Under the pieces are notes generated by a model. The model did not search any database. It saw only the letters and a program-made list of their open reading frames with translations, and was not told where the DNA came from. From Sinorhizobium fredii NGR234 (GTDB lineage: Bacteria; Pseudomonadota; Alphaproteobacteria; Rhizobiales; Rhizobiaceae): a stretch of DNA of 64,000 nucleotides. The first letter of the stretch is position 1; every line of letters begins with the position of its first letter. This document shows positions 1 through 7,699 of the stretch, one piece after another. The stretch lies in the NCBI RefSeq assembly GCF_000018545.1, contig NC_012587.1, positions 2,542,001 to 2,606,000 of the forward strand, given 5' to 3'. Made by a program: the position numbers and the translations under genes.

Positions 1-689
1 AAATAGCCGAGCAGCGAGGCCGGCAGGATGATGTGACGGAAGACGTCCCGGAACACGTCCCATTGCCGCTGCCAGAGCGCGTCGACGAGGTAGAAGCCGG
101 TGATCGGCGAGAAGGTGTATTCGTAGACGACGTCGATGCGGCCGGGATAGGCGACCCACTTTAGTCGCGCGTAGAAGACCAGGAGTGCCAGAAGCGCCAG
201 CCAGAAGATCGGCACGGAATAGCCGACGAGGCCGATGACGCGGACGATCTGGTCGGCGATGCTGCCGCGCTTGACCGCAGCAAGAACGCCAAGAGGAACG
301 CCGATCAGTGCGCCGATCAACGTCCCCAGCGTCGCAAGCTCGATCGTCGCCGGAAAAACGCGGCGGATGTCGGTCATCACCGGATTGGTCGTCAGGACGG
401 AGGTCCCGAAATCGCCGGAAAGCGCCTGTTGGCAATAGATGAAAAATTGCTGGTAGAGGGGCAGGTTGAGCCCCATTGCCTCGCGCGTCCGCTCGACGAC
501 GTGCTGCGGCGCCCGGTCGCCGAGCACGGCAAGCACCGGATCGATCGGGATCACGCGGCCGATGAAGAAGGTGACGGCAAGAAGACCGAGATAGGTGGTC
601 GCCACGACGACGAGAAACTGCAGCACCGCGGCAACGGCCTTGCGGGAACGGGCGCGTCGGCGCCCGCTCATTCGCACTGTATCGCTCAT
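1..689 (-). CDS. Peptide ABC transporter permease (DppB-like), 3' part beyond window
   Basis: Inner-membrane permease of a dipeptide/oligopeptide ABC importer. The minus-strand reading begins MSDTVRMSGRRRARS, followed by a hydrophobic first helix, then FFIGRVIPIDPV and EAMGLNLPLYQQF, which is the usual N-terminal layout of DppB/OppB permeases. The reading stays open to base 1, so the C-terminal part, including the EAA loop, lies outside the window. An in-frame ATG at 671 is an alternative start. It lies 23 bp behind the binding-protein gene and is transcribed with it and the upstream dipeptidase, so the operon probably imports and hydrolyses short peptides. The substrate cannot be read from this fragment. 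Confidence 0.85.
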   Translation of the reverse strand, partial: MSDTVRMSGRRRARSRKAVAAVLQFLVVVATTYLGLLAVTFFIGRVIPIDPVLAVLGDRAPQHVVERTREAMGLNLPLYQQFFIYCQQALSGDFGTSVLTTNPVMTDIRRVFPATIELATLGTLIGALIGVPLGVLAAVKRGSIADQIVRVIGLVGYSVPIFWLALLALLVFYARLKWVAYPGRIDVVYEYTFSPITGFYLVDALWQRQWDVFRDVFRHIILPASLLGY

Positions 690-712
690 GCTCAAGGGAA
701 CGGCCCTTTCGA

Positions 713-2353
713 CTATTCCTTGGAGACGTTCCAGACGTAGTTGGTGTCGAAGCTCGGACCCAGCTTGAAGCCCTTCAGGCTGCCTCGCAGGCCCGCGACC
801 TCCGTCTGCTGGAAGATGATGACGAAGGGGCTGTCGTCAAGAACGCTCTTCTGCAGTTCCTTGTAGATCTCCGCACGCTTGGCGCCGTCGCGCTCGAGAA
901 GCGCTTCCTTGGTCTTTTTGCTGAGTTCCGGAACGTCCCAGGCATTGCGCCAGGCGAGCGTCTTGTTCGTACCCGCGTCGGAATTATCCGGATTGTTGGT
1001 GAAGGTGTCGGCATTGGAGTGAGGATCGAAATAATCCATGCCCCACTGGCCGATATACATGTCGTGGTTGCGGGCACGGTATTTGGTCAGCGTCTGCTTA
1101 CCGTCGCCCGGAATGATCTCGAGCTTCACGCCGGCCTGTCCCAGCGTCTGCTGGAAGGATTCGGCTACACCCGTGACCGGCTGCGTGTTGCGCACATCCA
1201 TGGTGACGGTGAAGCCGTCCGGATAGCCGGCTTTGGCCAGCAGTTCCTTCGCCTTGGCAACGTCGAAGGTGTAGGGGTTCTCGTTCAAAGCTCCGAGAAC
1301 GCCCTTCGGCAGGAAGCTCTGGTGGATCTCGCCGATGCCCTTGATCAGCGTGGCGCCGATCGCGTCGTAGTCGACCAGATATTTGAATGCCTTCTGCACC
1401 TCGGGCTTTGCCAGCTTCTCGTTCTTCTCATTGAGGCTGATATAGTAAACCGTGCCCTTCGGCGCGCTGGTCGTCGCGAGATCGGCATTCTTCCCGACCG
1501 CCTCGTAGTCGCCCGGCTCGAGATTGCGGGCAACATCGATATCCCCCGCCTCGAGCGCCAGCCGCTGGCCGGAGCTTTCCTTCATGTGGCGATAGATGAC
1601 CCGGGCGAGTTTCGCCGGCTCACCGTAATAAGCCTCGTTGCGCTCCAGAACCACGACTTCGTTGGCGCGCCACTCGCGCAGCTTGAACGCCCCCGAACCC
1701 GCATAGCCGGTCTTCAGCCATTCATTGCCGAAGTCGTTGTCGTATTTGTATTCCGCCGTCGGCGTCATCGGCTTGACGTGCTCGAGCACCAGCTTCTTGT
1801 CGACCACGGAAGCGACGGTGGCAGTTAGGCAGTTCAACACGAAGCTCGGTGCGTAGGGCTGGTCGACGGTGAAGACGAAGGTTTGCTCGTCCGTCGCCTT
1901 GGCCTTCTCGGTGACGTTGTCGCCGTTGAGCCCGAACTGGGTGAGGATGAAGGCCGGGCTCTTGTCGAGCTTGACGGCCCGCTCGAAGGAATAGGCGACG
2001 TCCTCGGCGGTGATCGGATTGCCGGAGGCGAATTTCATGCCCTGCTTCAGCTTGAACGTATAGGTCAGGCCGTCATCGGAAACCGTCCAGCTGTCGGCGA
2101 GATCACCGACCACCCTTGACGTGTCGTTGAGGTCGAGACGGACGAGCAGGCTGTAGGTGTTGCTGGTCACTTCCGCCGTCGAAAGCTCGAAGGCTTCGCC
2201 CGGATCCATGGTGATGATGTCGTCGAAGGCGAAGCCCTCGACCAGCGTGTCCGCCGGCGTTTCGGCGAAGGCCGGCTGCGCGGCGCCCATCGCGAGCGCG
2301 AGCGCCGCGGAAGCAGTCAGAAGTCGAAAACGTCCATTGAGCTTATGCATCAT
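713..2353 (-). CDS. Peptide ABC transporter substrate-binding protein (SBP family 5)
   Basis: Periplasmic peptide-binding protein of the DppA/OppA family, 546 residues from the chosen start. The start at 2353 (MMHKLNGRFRLL) is preferred over an upstream in-frame codon at 2395 because a purine-rich GAGGGAAG lies just before it and the protein then opens with a clean signal peptide ending AQPAFA. Family features include TVSDDGLTYTFKLKQGMKF, GNPITAEDVAYSFERA and a C-terminal region with NPDNSDAG. It lies between a dipeptidase gene (46-bp gap) and a DppB-like permease, so di- or short-peptide uptake is inferred. Family 5 also binds nickel and other solutes, but the dipeptidase neighbour favours peptides. 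Confidence 0.9.
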   Translation of the reverse strand: MMHKLNGRFRLLTASAALALAMGAAQPAFAETPADTLVEGFAFDDIITMDPGEAFELSTAEVTSNTYSLLVRLDLNDTSRVVGDLADSWTVSDDGLTYTFKLKQGMKFASGNPITAEDVAYSFERAVKLDKSPAFILTQFGLNGDNVTEKAKATDEQTFVFTVDQPYAPSFVLNCLTATVASVVDKKLVLEHVKPMTPTAEYKYDNDFGNEWLKTGYAGSGAFKLREWRANEVVVLERNEAYYGEPAKLARVIYRHMKESSGQRLALEAGDIDVARNLEPGDYEAVGKNADLATTSAPKGTVYYISLNEKNEKLAKPEVQKAFKYLVDYDAIGATLIKGIGEIHQSFLPKGVLGALNENPYTFDVAKAKELLAKAGYPDGFTVTMDVRNTQPVTGVAESFQQTLGQAGVKLEIIPGDGKQTLTKYRARNHDMYIGQWGMDYFDPHSNADTFTNNPDNSDAGTNKTLAWRNAWDVPELSKKTKEALLERDGAKRAEIYKELQKSVLDDSPFVIIFQQTEVAGLRGSLKGFKLGPSFDTNYVWNVSKE

Positions 2354-2399
2354 TTGCGCTTCCCTCTTTTTAGCCCTTTTCGGGCTCTTCTTCATGGGT

Positions 2400-3455
2400 T
2401 CAGGTAGCCTCGTGCCAAGCCTGCCCCAGAACTCTCAGCCAGTTCTCGCGGCATATTCTTGTCAGCTCGCGGTCACCATATCCGGCGCCCTTGAGCGCCG
2501 CAACGAGCTTCTGATTGCCCGCGGCATCGGCAATTTCCTCGGGAATCGTCGCCCCATCGAAGTCCGAGCCGAGCGCTACGCAGTCGATGCCGACCCGCTC
2601 GACCATGTAGTCGACGTGGCGCACCATGTCGGAGAGCGGCGTCGCCGCATTTTCCTGGCCATCGGCGCGCAGCATGGTCGTCGCATAGTTGAGCCCGACC
2701 AGGCCGCGGCTCTCACGGATGGCATCGAGCTGCCTGTCCGTGAGGTTGCGGGCGACCGGTGTCAGGACATGGGCATTGGAATGGCTGGCGACGAGCGGCT
2801 GGTCGGTGGTCTTTGCCACGTCCCAGAATCCCTTTTCGGTGATGTGGGCGAGATCGATCAGGATGCCGAGCCGATTGCAGGCTCGCACCAGTTCGAAGCC
2901 GGCCTCGGTGAGGCCCGGCCCCGTGTCCGGCGACGACGGATAGGCGAAGGGCACGCCGTGGCCGAAGACATTGTGGCGGCTCCAGACCGGTCCGAGCGAG
3001 CGCAAGCCGGCCGCATGAAAGGTCTCGAGCGCGGCGAGGTCCGGCCCGATCGCCTCGCAGCCTTCCATATGCAGGACGGCCGCAAAGATGCCGTCGGCGA
3101 TCGCCCGGTGGATTTCGCCGGTCGAGCGGCAGAGCCGCCAGGCCCCGGCCCGGTCAAGCCTCATGGCGATGTCGGCAAGCTCGATCGCCGTAACCAGCGA
3201 CGGCAAGCGGTCGAGCGGCTCGGACAAAGGCGTCGCGTAGTGGCCGTTCCTGTCCGGCGTTCGCAAGACCAGATCGCCCGATGGAATATAGATGGCGCAC
3301 AGGCCGCCGGCGAGGCCGCCCGCTTTGGCGCGCGGCGCATCGATATGGCCCTTGTCCGTCCCTTCGACGAATTCGGCGATCGGGTCGGTTCCACCGCGCG
3401 CATGCTGCCAAAGGCGCAAAAGCACGTCGTTATGGCCGTCGAAAACCGCCTGCAT
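2400..3455 (-). CDS. Membrane dipeptidase (peptidase family M19)
   Basis: Zinc dipeptidase of the renal dipeptidase family, 351 residues, first gene of the peptide-uptake operon. Metal ligands expected for M19 are visible: His8 and Asp10 in FDGHNDVLLR, Glu131 in HMEGCEAIG, His204 in LIDLAHI, and His225/His229 in SHSNAH. The motif ALGSDFDG near residue 295 is also typical. The ATG at 3455 is chosen over a TTG two codons upstream; AAGGAAA precedes it. There is no signal peptide, so it should act in the cytoplasm on imported dipeptides. Some M19 enzymes cleave D-amino-acid dipeptides; stereospecificity cannot be told from sequence. Confidence 0.92.
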   Translation of the reverse strand: MQAVFDGHNDVLLRLWQHARGGTDPIAEFVEGTDKGHIDAPRAKAGGLAGGLCAIYIPSGDLVLRTPDRNGHYATPLSEPLDRLPSLVTAIELADIAMRLDRAGAWRLCRSTGEIHRAIADGIFAAVLHMEGCEAIGPDLAALETFHAAGLRSLGPVWSRHNVFGHGVPFAYPSSPDTGPGLTEAGFELVRACNRLGILIDLAHITEKGFWDVAKTTDQPLVASHSNAHVLTPVARNLTDRQLDAIRESRGLVGLNYATTMLRADGQENAATPLSDMVRHVDYMVERVGIDCVALGSDFDGATIPEEIADAAGNQKLVAALKGAGYGDRELTRICRENWLRVLGQAWHEAT

Positions 3456-3777
3456 TCCCAAGTTTCCTTTGTTATTTCAGGGAGATCGGATGGATCATTC
3501 GCCGTTGCCGCATCCGGTCAGGGATGTGGCGATGCTATTGAAAGACATCAGCCATTTCAATGAATTTCCGGGGGATTTCCGGGTCAGGCCCTGTAGCGAA
3601 AAGTTGCCTGCCCAGGGAGATCGACCGGGGCTCGGCAGTCCGGGAGAATCAGAAAAAACGTCAGGCAGGGTGTCCTGACCGACAAAAATCTGCCATTCCT
3701 TCCGGGAAGAGCGAACGCTGTCCGATAGTCGCCGGTCATGACGACCGGTGCGAGTTGTGCTCAAGAGGGGGCTCGGG
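3456..3777. other. Divergent intergenic region between dipeptidase and lipoprotein genes
   Basis: No coding frame here is convincing on either strand. It must hold both divergent promoters. One inverted repeat stands out: ATTGAAA at 3537-3543 and TTTCAAT at 3555-3561 with an 11-bp spacer, which could be an operator. No canonical sigma-70 box pair was identified with confidence. Confidence 0.5.
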
Positions 3778-5037
3778 GTGCCGTCGATCGCTGATGCAAG
3801 CCTGACCGCGCGGATGGGCCGCGCCTTACTTTGCGTGGGGCTGATGCTTTCCCTCTCCGGCTGCGGCGGACGTCCGGTCGGTGTCCTTGTTCCCTCCGGC
3901 ACGGCCGCGGGCGCCTCGGAAGTGGACCTCCTGGTGGCGACCACCCGCGCCCAGTCCGAAGAGCCGGGCGTCCTCTTCAGCGGCGAGCGCGCCCCGGAGC
4001 TTTCGCTGACCGAAATCGTCGTCTCGATCCCTCCCGAAAAGAACCGCAAGGTCGGCCAGGTGCAGTGGCCGAAGAAGCTGCCGGCCGATCCGAGCCGCGA
4101 TTTTTCCACCGTCAGCGTCAAACCGCTGGAGCCCGGGCCGGAGACGCAGGCCTGGCTGAATGGCCATCTGCCGAAGAACCGGCGTGTGCTGATCTTCGTC
4201 CACGGCTTCAACAACCGCTTCGAGGACGCCGTCTACCGCTACGCCCAGATCGTCCACGATTCCGGCGCCGACGTCGCCCCGGTCATCTTCACCTGGCCGT
4301 CGCGCGCCAGCATCTTCGACTACAACTACGACAAGGAGAGCACCAACTATTCGCGCGATGCGCTCGAAGAGCTGCTGCAGCGGGCCTCGAAGAACCCTTC
4401 GGTCGGCGAGATCACCCTGATGGCGCATTCCATGGGCTCGTGGGTCACCGTCGAAGCGCTCCGGCAGATGGCGATCCGCGATGGCCGCGTCGCCCCCAAG
4501 ATCACCGACGTCATTCTCGCCTCGCCCGATCTCGACGTCGATGTCTTCACAAAGCAGATGCAGGCCATGGGCAAGTCGCGGCCGAAGTTCACGCTCTTCG
4601 TCTCTCGCGACGACCGAGCCTTGACCCTCTCGCGGCGGATCTCCGGCAATATCGACCGGCTGGGGCAGATCGACCCCTCGGTCGAGCCCTATCGGAGCCA
4701 GCTCGAGAGGGCAGGCATCACGGTGCTCGACCTGACGGCGCTCAAGGGCGGCGACAGGCTCAACCACGGCAAGTTCGCCGAAAGCCCGGAAGTCGTGCAG
4801 TTGCTCGGCAACCGGCTGATCGCCGGACAGACCGTGACCGATTCGGATGTCGGCCTTGGCGAACGGGTGGGAGCGGTCGCGCTCGGCACGGCGCAGACCG
4901 TCGGCAGCGCCGCGAGCGTCGCCGTTTCGACGCCGATCATGATCTTCGATCCGCGCACACGGCGAAATTACGACGCTCAACTGCGTCGTTTCGGTCAATC
5001 GGTGGGGAATACCGTCGGTTCGACCGTCACGCCGTAA
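3778..5037 (+). CDS. Lipoprotein alpha/beta hydrolase (DUF900 family)
   Basis: Predicted membrane-anchored esterase-like protein, about 419 residues. A GTG at 3778 is chosen because GAGGGGG lies six bases upstream; a GTG at 3748 would add ten residues. The signal peptide ends in a lipobox, LSLSGC. The hydrolase fold is shown by VLIFVHGFNNRFEDA (oxyanion strand), the nucleophile elbow LMAHSMGSW with the probable catalytic Ser, and ASPDLDVDVF and LNHGKF supplying candidate Asp and His. This matches DUF900 proteins of alphaproteobacteria. The substrate is unknown. It is monocistronic and convergent with the SMR gene, sharing a hairpin terminator. Confidence 0.85.
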   Translation: MPSIADASLTARMGRALLCVGLMLSLSGCGGRPVGVLVPSGTAAGASEVDLLVATTRAQSEEPGVLFSGERAPELSLTEIVVSIPPEKNRKVGQVQWPKKLPADPSRDFSTVSVKPLEPGPETQAWLNGHLPKNRRVLIFVHGFNNRFEDAVYRYAQIVHDSGADVAPVIFTWPSRASIFDYNYDKESTNYSRDALEELLQRASKNPSVGEITLMAHSMGSWVTVEALRQMAIRDGRVAPKITDVILASPDLDVDVFTKQMQAMGKSRPKFTLFVSRDDRALTLSRRISGNIDRLGQIDPSVEPYRSQLERAGITVLDLTALKGGDRLNHGKFAESPEVVQLLGNRLIAGQTVTDSDVGLGERVGAVALGTAQTVGSAASVAVSTPIMIFDPRTRRNYDAQLRRFGQSVGNTVGSTVTP

Positions 5038-5042
5038 GCGCA

Positions 5043-5066
5043 GAGCCGGCGTCGAAACGCCGGCTC
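5043..5066. terminator. Hairpin between convergent genes
   Basis: Perfect 10-bp arms, GAGCCGGCGT and ACGCCGGCTC, around a CGAA tetraloop. It lies six bases after the lipoprotein stop and overlaps the stop of the opposing SMR gene, so it can serve both strands. There is no strong T tract. Confidence 0.7.
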
Positions 5067-5406
5067 AATGGAAGGTGGACTTCGAGAAGAGATTGAGAAC
5101 CAGGACGCCGGCGATGATCAGCGCCAGGCCGAGAATCGCCGCGAGGTCGAGCTTCTGGCCGAACGTGATGTAGCCCACCCCTGAAATCAGCACGATGCCG
5201 AGGCCGCTCCACAGCGCATAGGCGATGCCTACGGGAATGTAGCGCAGCGTATAGGACAGGAAGAAGAAGGCGACGGCATAGCAGACCACCATCAGCACGG
5301 TCGGCGCGAGCCGCGTAAAATGCTGCGCCGCCTGCATGGCCGAGGTGCCGAGCACTTCGAAGACGATGGCGATCACCAGAACGGTGTAGAGCATGGCGGG
5401 GTTCAC
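5065..5406 (-). CDS. Small multidrug resistance (SMR/EmrE-type) efflux protein
   Basis: Four-helix drug/proton antiporter of the inner membrane, 113 residues, the normal SMR length. The GTG at 5404-5406 (VNPAMLYTVLVI) follows GGAG and gives the right N terminus; the ATG four codons on is the alternative. Visible family features are the helix-1 acidic residue in IVFEVLGTSAMQA (the EmrE Glu14 equivalent), YALWSGLG in helix 3 and LDLAAILGLALIIAGV in helix 4. It lies 49 bp behind a TetR gene that carries an operator-like palindrome in its promoter, so a TetR-repressed efflux unit is inferred. Substrates (quaternary ammonium compounds, polyamines or others) cannot be assigned. Confidence 0.92.
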   Translation of the reverse strand: MNPAMLYTVLVIAIVFEVLGTSAMQAAQHFTRLAPTVLMVVCYAVAFFFLSYTLRYIPVGIAYALWSGLGIVLISGVGYITFGQKLDLAAILGLALIIAGVLVLNLFSKSTFH

Positions 5407-5455
5407 GGCACGTCTCCGATAGGTTGGAGTAGATGGATGGCTGTCGCCGGCGGCT

Positions 5456-6016
5456 TCACTGCAGGGAAAGCGCCTTGAGCTTCCGGAGCAGGACGGTCCG
5501 AGCCGACGCATCGATGTCATGGCTCTGCATGAGGTCGGCCAGCCAGATGCCATCGGCGGCGAACCGGGCGAGAAGGCAATTCGGCGAACCGTCGGTCGCG
5601 GCGAACTCGCCCGACCGTCGCTCCACCCATTCCCGCCAGCGCGCCTTCAGATGCGGCTCCGCAAGCAGCGCGATCGTCAGCACGCGCCAGCCCTGCCCTT
5701 CCGCTTCCGCGTCGAGCGCAAAGCAGACGGTGAGATAGGCGCGGGTGAACCGCCCCTGATCCACCTCGTCGTCCGCCATTGCCGCTTCGATCGCCCGGTC
5801 GAAGCGGCCGATCAGTTCGTCGAATAGGCCGTCCAGCAAAGCGAGCTTGTTGGGGAAATGGTGCAGCAGGCCGCCCTTGCTGACCCCAGCCGCCTGCGAC
5901 ACCTTTTCAAGTGTGACCGCGGCAATCCCCTGCTCGAGCGATAGCCGTGCGGCGACGTCCAGCAATTGCTGGCGGACCCGCTCCGGCTGCTTCTTTCTCT
6001 GATAGGCGTTCGTCAT
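5456..6016 (-). CDS. TetR-family transcriptional repressor
   Basis: 186 residues, normal TetR length. The N-terminal helix-turn-helix is clear at about residues 20-60: LLDVAARLSLEQGIAAVTLE followed by VSQAAGVSKGGLLHHFPNK. The C-terminal ligand domain is unspecific. It is the first gene of a two-gene unit with the SMR exporter. A perfect 6-bp inverted repeat between the probable -35 and -10 of its promoter suggests autorepression and control of the exporter, a standard TetR arrangement. The ligand is unknown. Confidence 0.92.
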   Translation of the reverse strand: MTNAYQRKKQPERVRQQLLDVAARLSLEQGIAAVTLEKVSQAAGVSKGGLLHHFPNKLALLDGLFDELIGRFDRAIEAAMADDEVDQGRFTRAYLTVCFALDAEAEGQGWRVLTIALLAEPHLKARWREWVERRSGEFAATDGSPNCLLARFAADGIWLADLMQSHDIDASARTVLLRKLKALSLQ

Positions 6017-6024
6017 GCGCTACA

Positions 6025-6051
6025 AAGATACCGTCTGGACGGTTTTGTCAA
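6025..6051 (-). promoter_or_regulatory. TetR/SMR promoter with embedded operator palindrome
   Basis: On the minus strand TTGACA (6046-6051) is followed by a possible -10 TATCTT (6025-6030). Between them and overlapping the -10 lies ACCGTC-N2-GACGGT (6030-6043). The palindrome is where a repressor would block RNA polymerase, only about 14 bp before the TetR start codon. The leader would be very short. The spacer is slightly short (15-16 bp). Confidence 0.65.
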
Positions 6052-6157
6052 GCCCTTTCAGATGAGGCGACGTACGACGCGATGAAACGCCGCAAGCCAA
6101 GGGCAGCCATTGTGCCCGGCGCCGAGCCGCTATACGAAATCGGCAAAGGACAGGATC

Positions 6158-6550
6158 ATGACGGAAACGAAAACCACGACGCTTTACGAGGCGATCGGCG
6201 GCGATGGCGCTGTCCGCGCCCTGACAAGGCGATTCTACGAGCTCATGGACAGCTTGCCGGAGGCGGCCCGCTGCCGGGCCGTGCATCCGCCGGATCTCTC
6301 CGGCAGTGAGGAGAAGTTCTACGAATATCTGACCGGCTGGCTCGGCGGACCGCCGATCTATGTGGAAAAGCGCGGCCATCCGATGCTGCGCCGGCGCCAC
6401 TTCATTGCCGGTATCGGCCCGGCTGAGCGGGATGAATGGCTGCTCTGCTTCACCCGCGCGCTCGAGGAAACCGTTATCCACCCGCAGCTCCGGCAAGTCA
6501 TCCTCGAACCGATCACACGGCTCGCCCATCACATGCAGAACAAGGAATGA
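6158..6550 (+). CDS. Group II truncated haemoglobin
   Basis: 130-residue globin of the 2-on-2 (trHbO-like) family, which binds haem and O2/NO in the cytoplasm. It shows LYEAIGGDGAVRALTRRFYE in the A/B region, the group-typical LTGWLGGPPIYVEKRGHPMLRRRH (split here by eye; proximal His in GHPMLRRRH) and a C-terminal WLLCFTRALEE helix containing the conserved Trp. The ATG at 6158 follows AAAGGACAGGA. The next gene starts seven bases after its stop, so the two are co-transcribed. A role in nitrosative or oxidative protection is known for the family but not shown here. Confidence 0.9.
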   Translation: MTETKTTTLYEAIGGDGAVRALTRRFYELMDSLPEAARCRAVHPPDLSGSEEKFYEYLTGWLGGPPIYVEKRGHPMLRRRHFIAGIGPAERDEWLLCFTRALEETVIHPQLRQVILEPITRLAHHMQNKE

Positions 6551-6557
6551 TCGTCAA

Positions 6558-6950
6558 ATGCCGAACCGCGGAATGCGTGGGAGCGTGCTTTTCATTGCCG
6601 GCCTGATTGGCGTTTTCGGGGTCGCCGCCGCGGCAGCCGCCTCGCATGGCCCGGATCCGCGGCTGCTCGGCGGGGCGTCCGCCATGTGCCTCGCCCATGC
6701 GCCGGCACTCGTCGCGCTGCATGCCGGCTGGGCGCATTTCCGTACCGCGGCCGCCTCCGCCCTGTTGCTCGCCGCCGGAACCGCCATCTTCGCGGCAGAC
6801 CTCACCCTGCGCCATTTCGCAGGCCACGGCCTCTTTCCGATGTCGGCGCCGCTCGGCGGCCTGATGATGATGGGCGGGTGGCTCGCGGTCGCCATGGGAG
6901 CGTTCCTGCCGACCAAAGAGACGGCTCAGGCGCCCTCGACGACGGTATAG
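6558..6950 (+). CDS. DUF423-family membrane protein
   Basis: 130-residue inner-membrane protein with about four hydrophobic helices (GSVLFIAGLIGVFGVAAAAA; ALVALHAGWAHF; ALLLAAGTAIFAADL; MSAPLGGLMMMGGWLAVAMG), matching the YgdD/DUF423 family of unknown function. The pattern FGVAAAAAASHG and a late APLGG-GG are typical. It follows the globin gene by seven bases. Its 3' end overlaps the 3' end of the opposing haem monooxygenase gene by 25 bp (6926-6950), an unusually tight convergent arrangement. Confidence 0.8.
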   Translation: MPNRGMRGSVLFIAGLIGVFGVAAAAAASHGPDPRLLGGASAMCLAHAPALVALHAGWAHFRTAAASALLLAAGTAIFAADLTLRHFAGHGLFPMSAPLGGLMMMGGWLAVAMGAFLPTKETAQAPSTTV

Positions 6951-7240
6951 CCTTCGAATTTCGGCGGCCCCAGATACATGGACCGGTTGTCGGCGGCGTT
7001 GCGGTGCGCGGCCCGGAAGTTTTCCGATTTCGTCCAGGCGACGAAGGCGTCCTTGCTTTCCCAGTTCGACTTCGAGATGAATGGCGTGTAGCCCGCGTCC
7101 GGCACGCTGTCGCCGCGCAGCAGATGGAAGTCGATGAAGCCGGGCATGTCCGCAAGGCTCGAATCGCGCCCCTTCCAAACGGCCTCGAACGCCTCTTCCT
7201 GACCGACGGCAACGTGGAAACGGTTCATGGCGACAAACAT
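6926..7240 (-). CDS. hmuQ: Haem-degrading monooxygenase (IsdG/HmuQ type)
   Basis: 104-residue dimeric ferredoxin-fold (ABM) protein. It opens MFVAMNRFHVAVGQEEAFE and has PGFIDFHLLRGD, SNWESKDAFVAWTKSENFRAAH and a terminal YLGPPKFEGYTVVE. Asn6 in the AMNRF segment and the Trp/His in WTKSENFRAAH fit the Asn-Trp-His haem-degradation triad of IsdG-like enzymes. Rhizobial HmuQ proteins of this type sit by the hmu genes and cleave haem to release iron, so this name is inferred from family plus context. The start at 7240 follows AAAGG. It is translated after the small ORF at 7245-7517 with a 4-bp gap. Confidence 0.8.
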   Translation of the reverse strand: MFVAMNRFHVAVGQEEAFEAVWKGRDSSLADMPGFIDFHLLRGDSVPDAGYTPFISKSNWESKDAFVAWTKSENFRAAHRNAADNRSMYLGPPKFEGYTVVEGA

Positions 7241-7244
7241 ACGG

Positions 7245-7517
7245 CTACCTTTCACGCGCCTTCTTTTCCGAGGTGGGGGCATCGCTGCGCGGGAACGGCA
7301 GGATAACGGCGTTCGACGATGGTGCAAGCCCGAACGGCTCGCGGACCGGGGAGCGGGCCTGCCATGCCGGAAACTCCGTCACGTTGGGATTGTCCTCCAG
7401 CAGGCGTGTGCGGCGCGTCAACACCTCGTAGAGCTCCGGCACGAACCCATCGCCGAGTTGAGATGCCAGCTTGTGAAGGCCGATCATCATCATTTGATCG
7501 GGACGTTCGTCGTTCAT
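7245..7517 (-). CDS. Conserved small protein upstream of hmuQ, function unknown
   Basis: 90-residue soluble protein with no family I can name. Its N-terminal part (MMMIGLHKLASQLGDGFVPE, VLTRRTRLLEDNPNVTEFPA) looks folded and the C-terminal third is proline-rich and probably flexible. The ATG at 7517 has GGAG seven bases upstream and the stop is four bases before the hmuQ start, so it is the first gene of a two-gene haem-linked unit. It has no cysteine. A partner or regulator of HmuQ is only a guess from position. Confidence 0.65.
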   Translation of the reverse strand: MNDERPDQMMMIGLHKLASQLGDGFVPELYEVLTRRTRLLEDNPNVTEFPAWQARSPVREPFGLAPSSNAVILPFPRSDAPTSEKKARER

Positions 7518-7591
7518 ATCGATACTCCGTGCGACGAAGACGGGGAAGGATCGCCGCCGTCGCTTGCGTCAAAGGCTCAGTTTTCGCCGCC

Positions 7592-7699
7592 GTTACTGCA
7601 TGTCTCCTTAAATCGACCTCGATTTGAGGACAAAGACATGCAGCAAATCAAAGTGCTACAGCGGCCTTTGCGCGTCTCATTAGACGCGCGGCGCTGTAG
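7592..7699 (-). repeat. RIME-type palindromic intergenic element, copy 1 (108 bp)
   Basis: Read on the minus strand it starts CTACAGCGCCGCGCGTC and ends CATGCAGTA. It contains two hairpins: GCGCGTC/GACGCGC-type arms, and a CATG...TTAAATCG palindrome. The copy at 53691-53798 has the same length and order. Size and two-palindrome structure match the Rhizobium-specific intergenic mosaic element RIME1. It overlaps the last codons of the DUF2325 gene. Confidence 0.8.
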
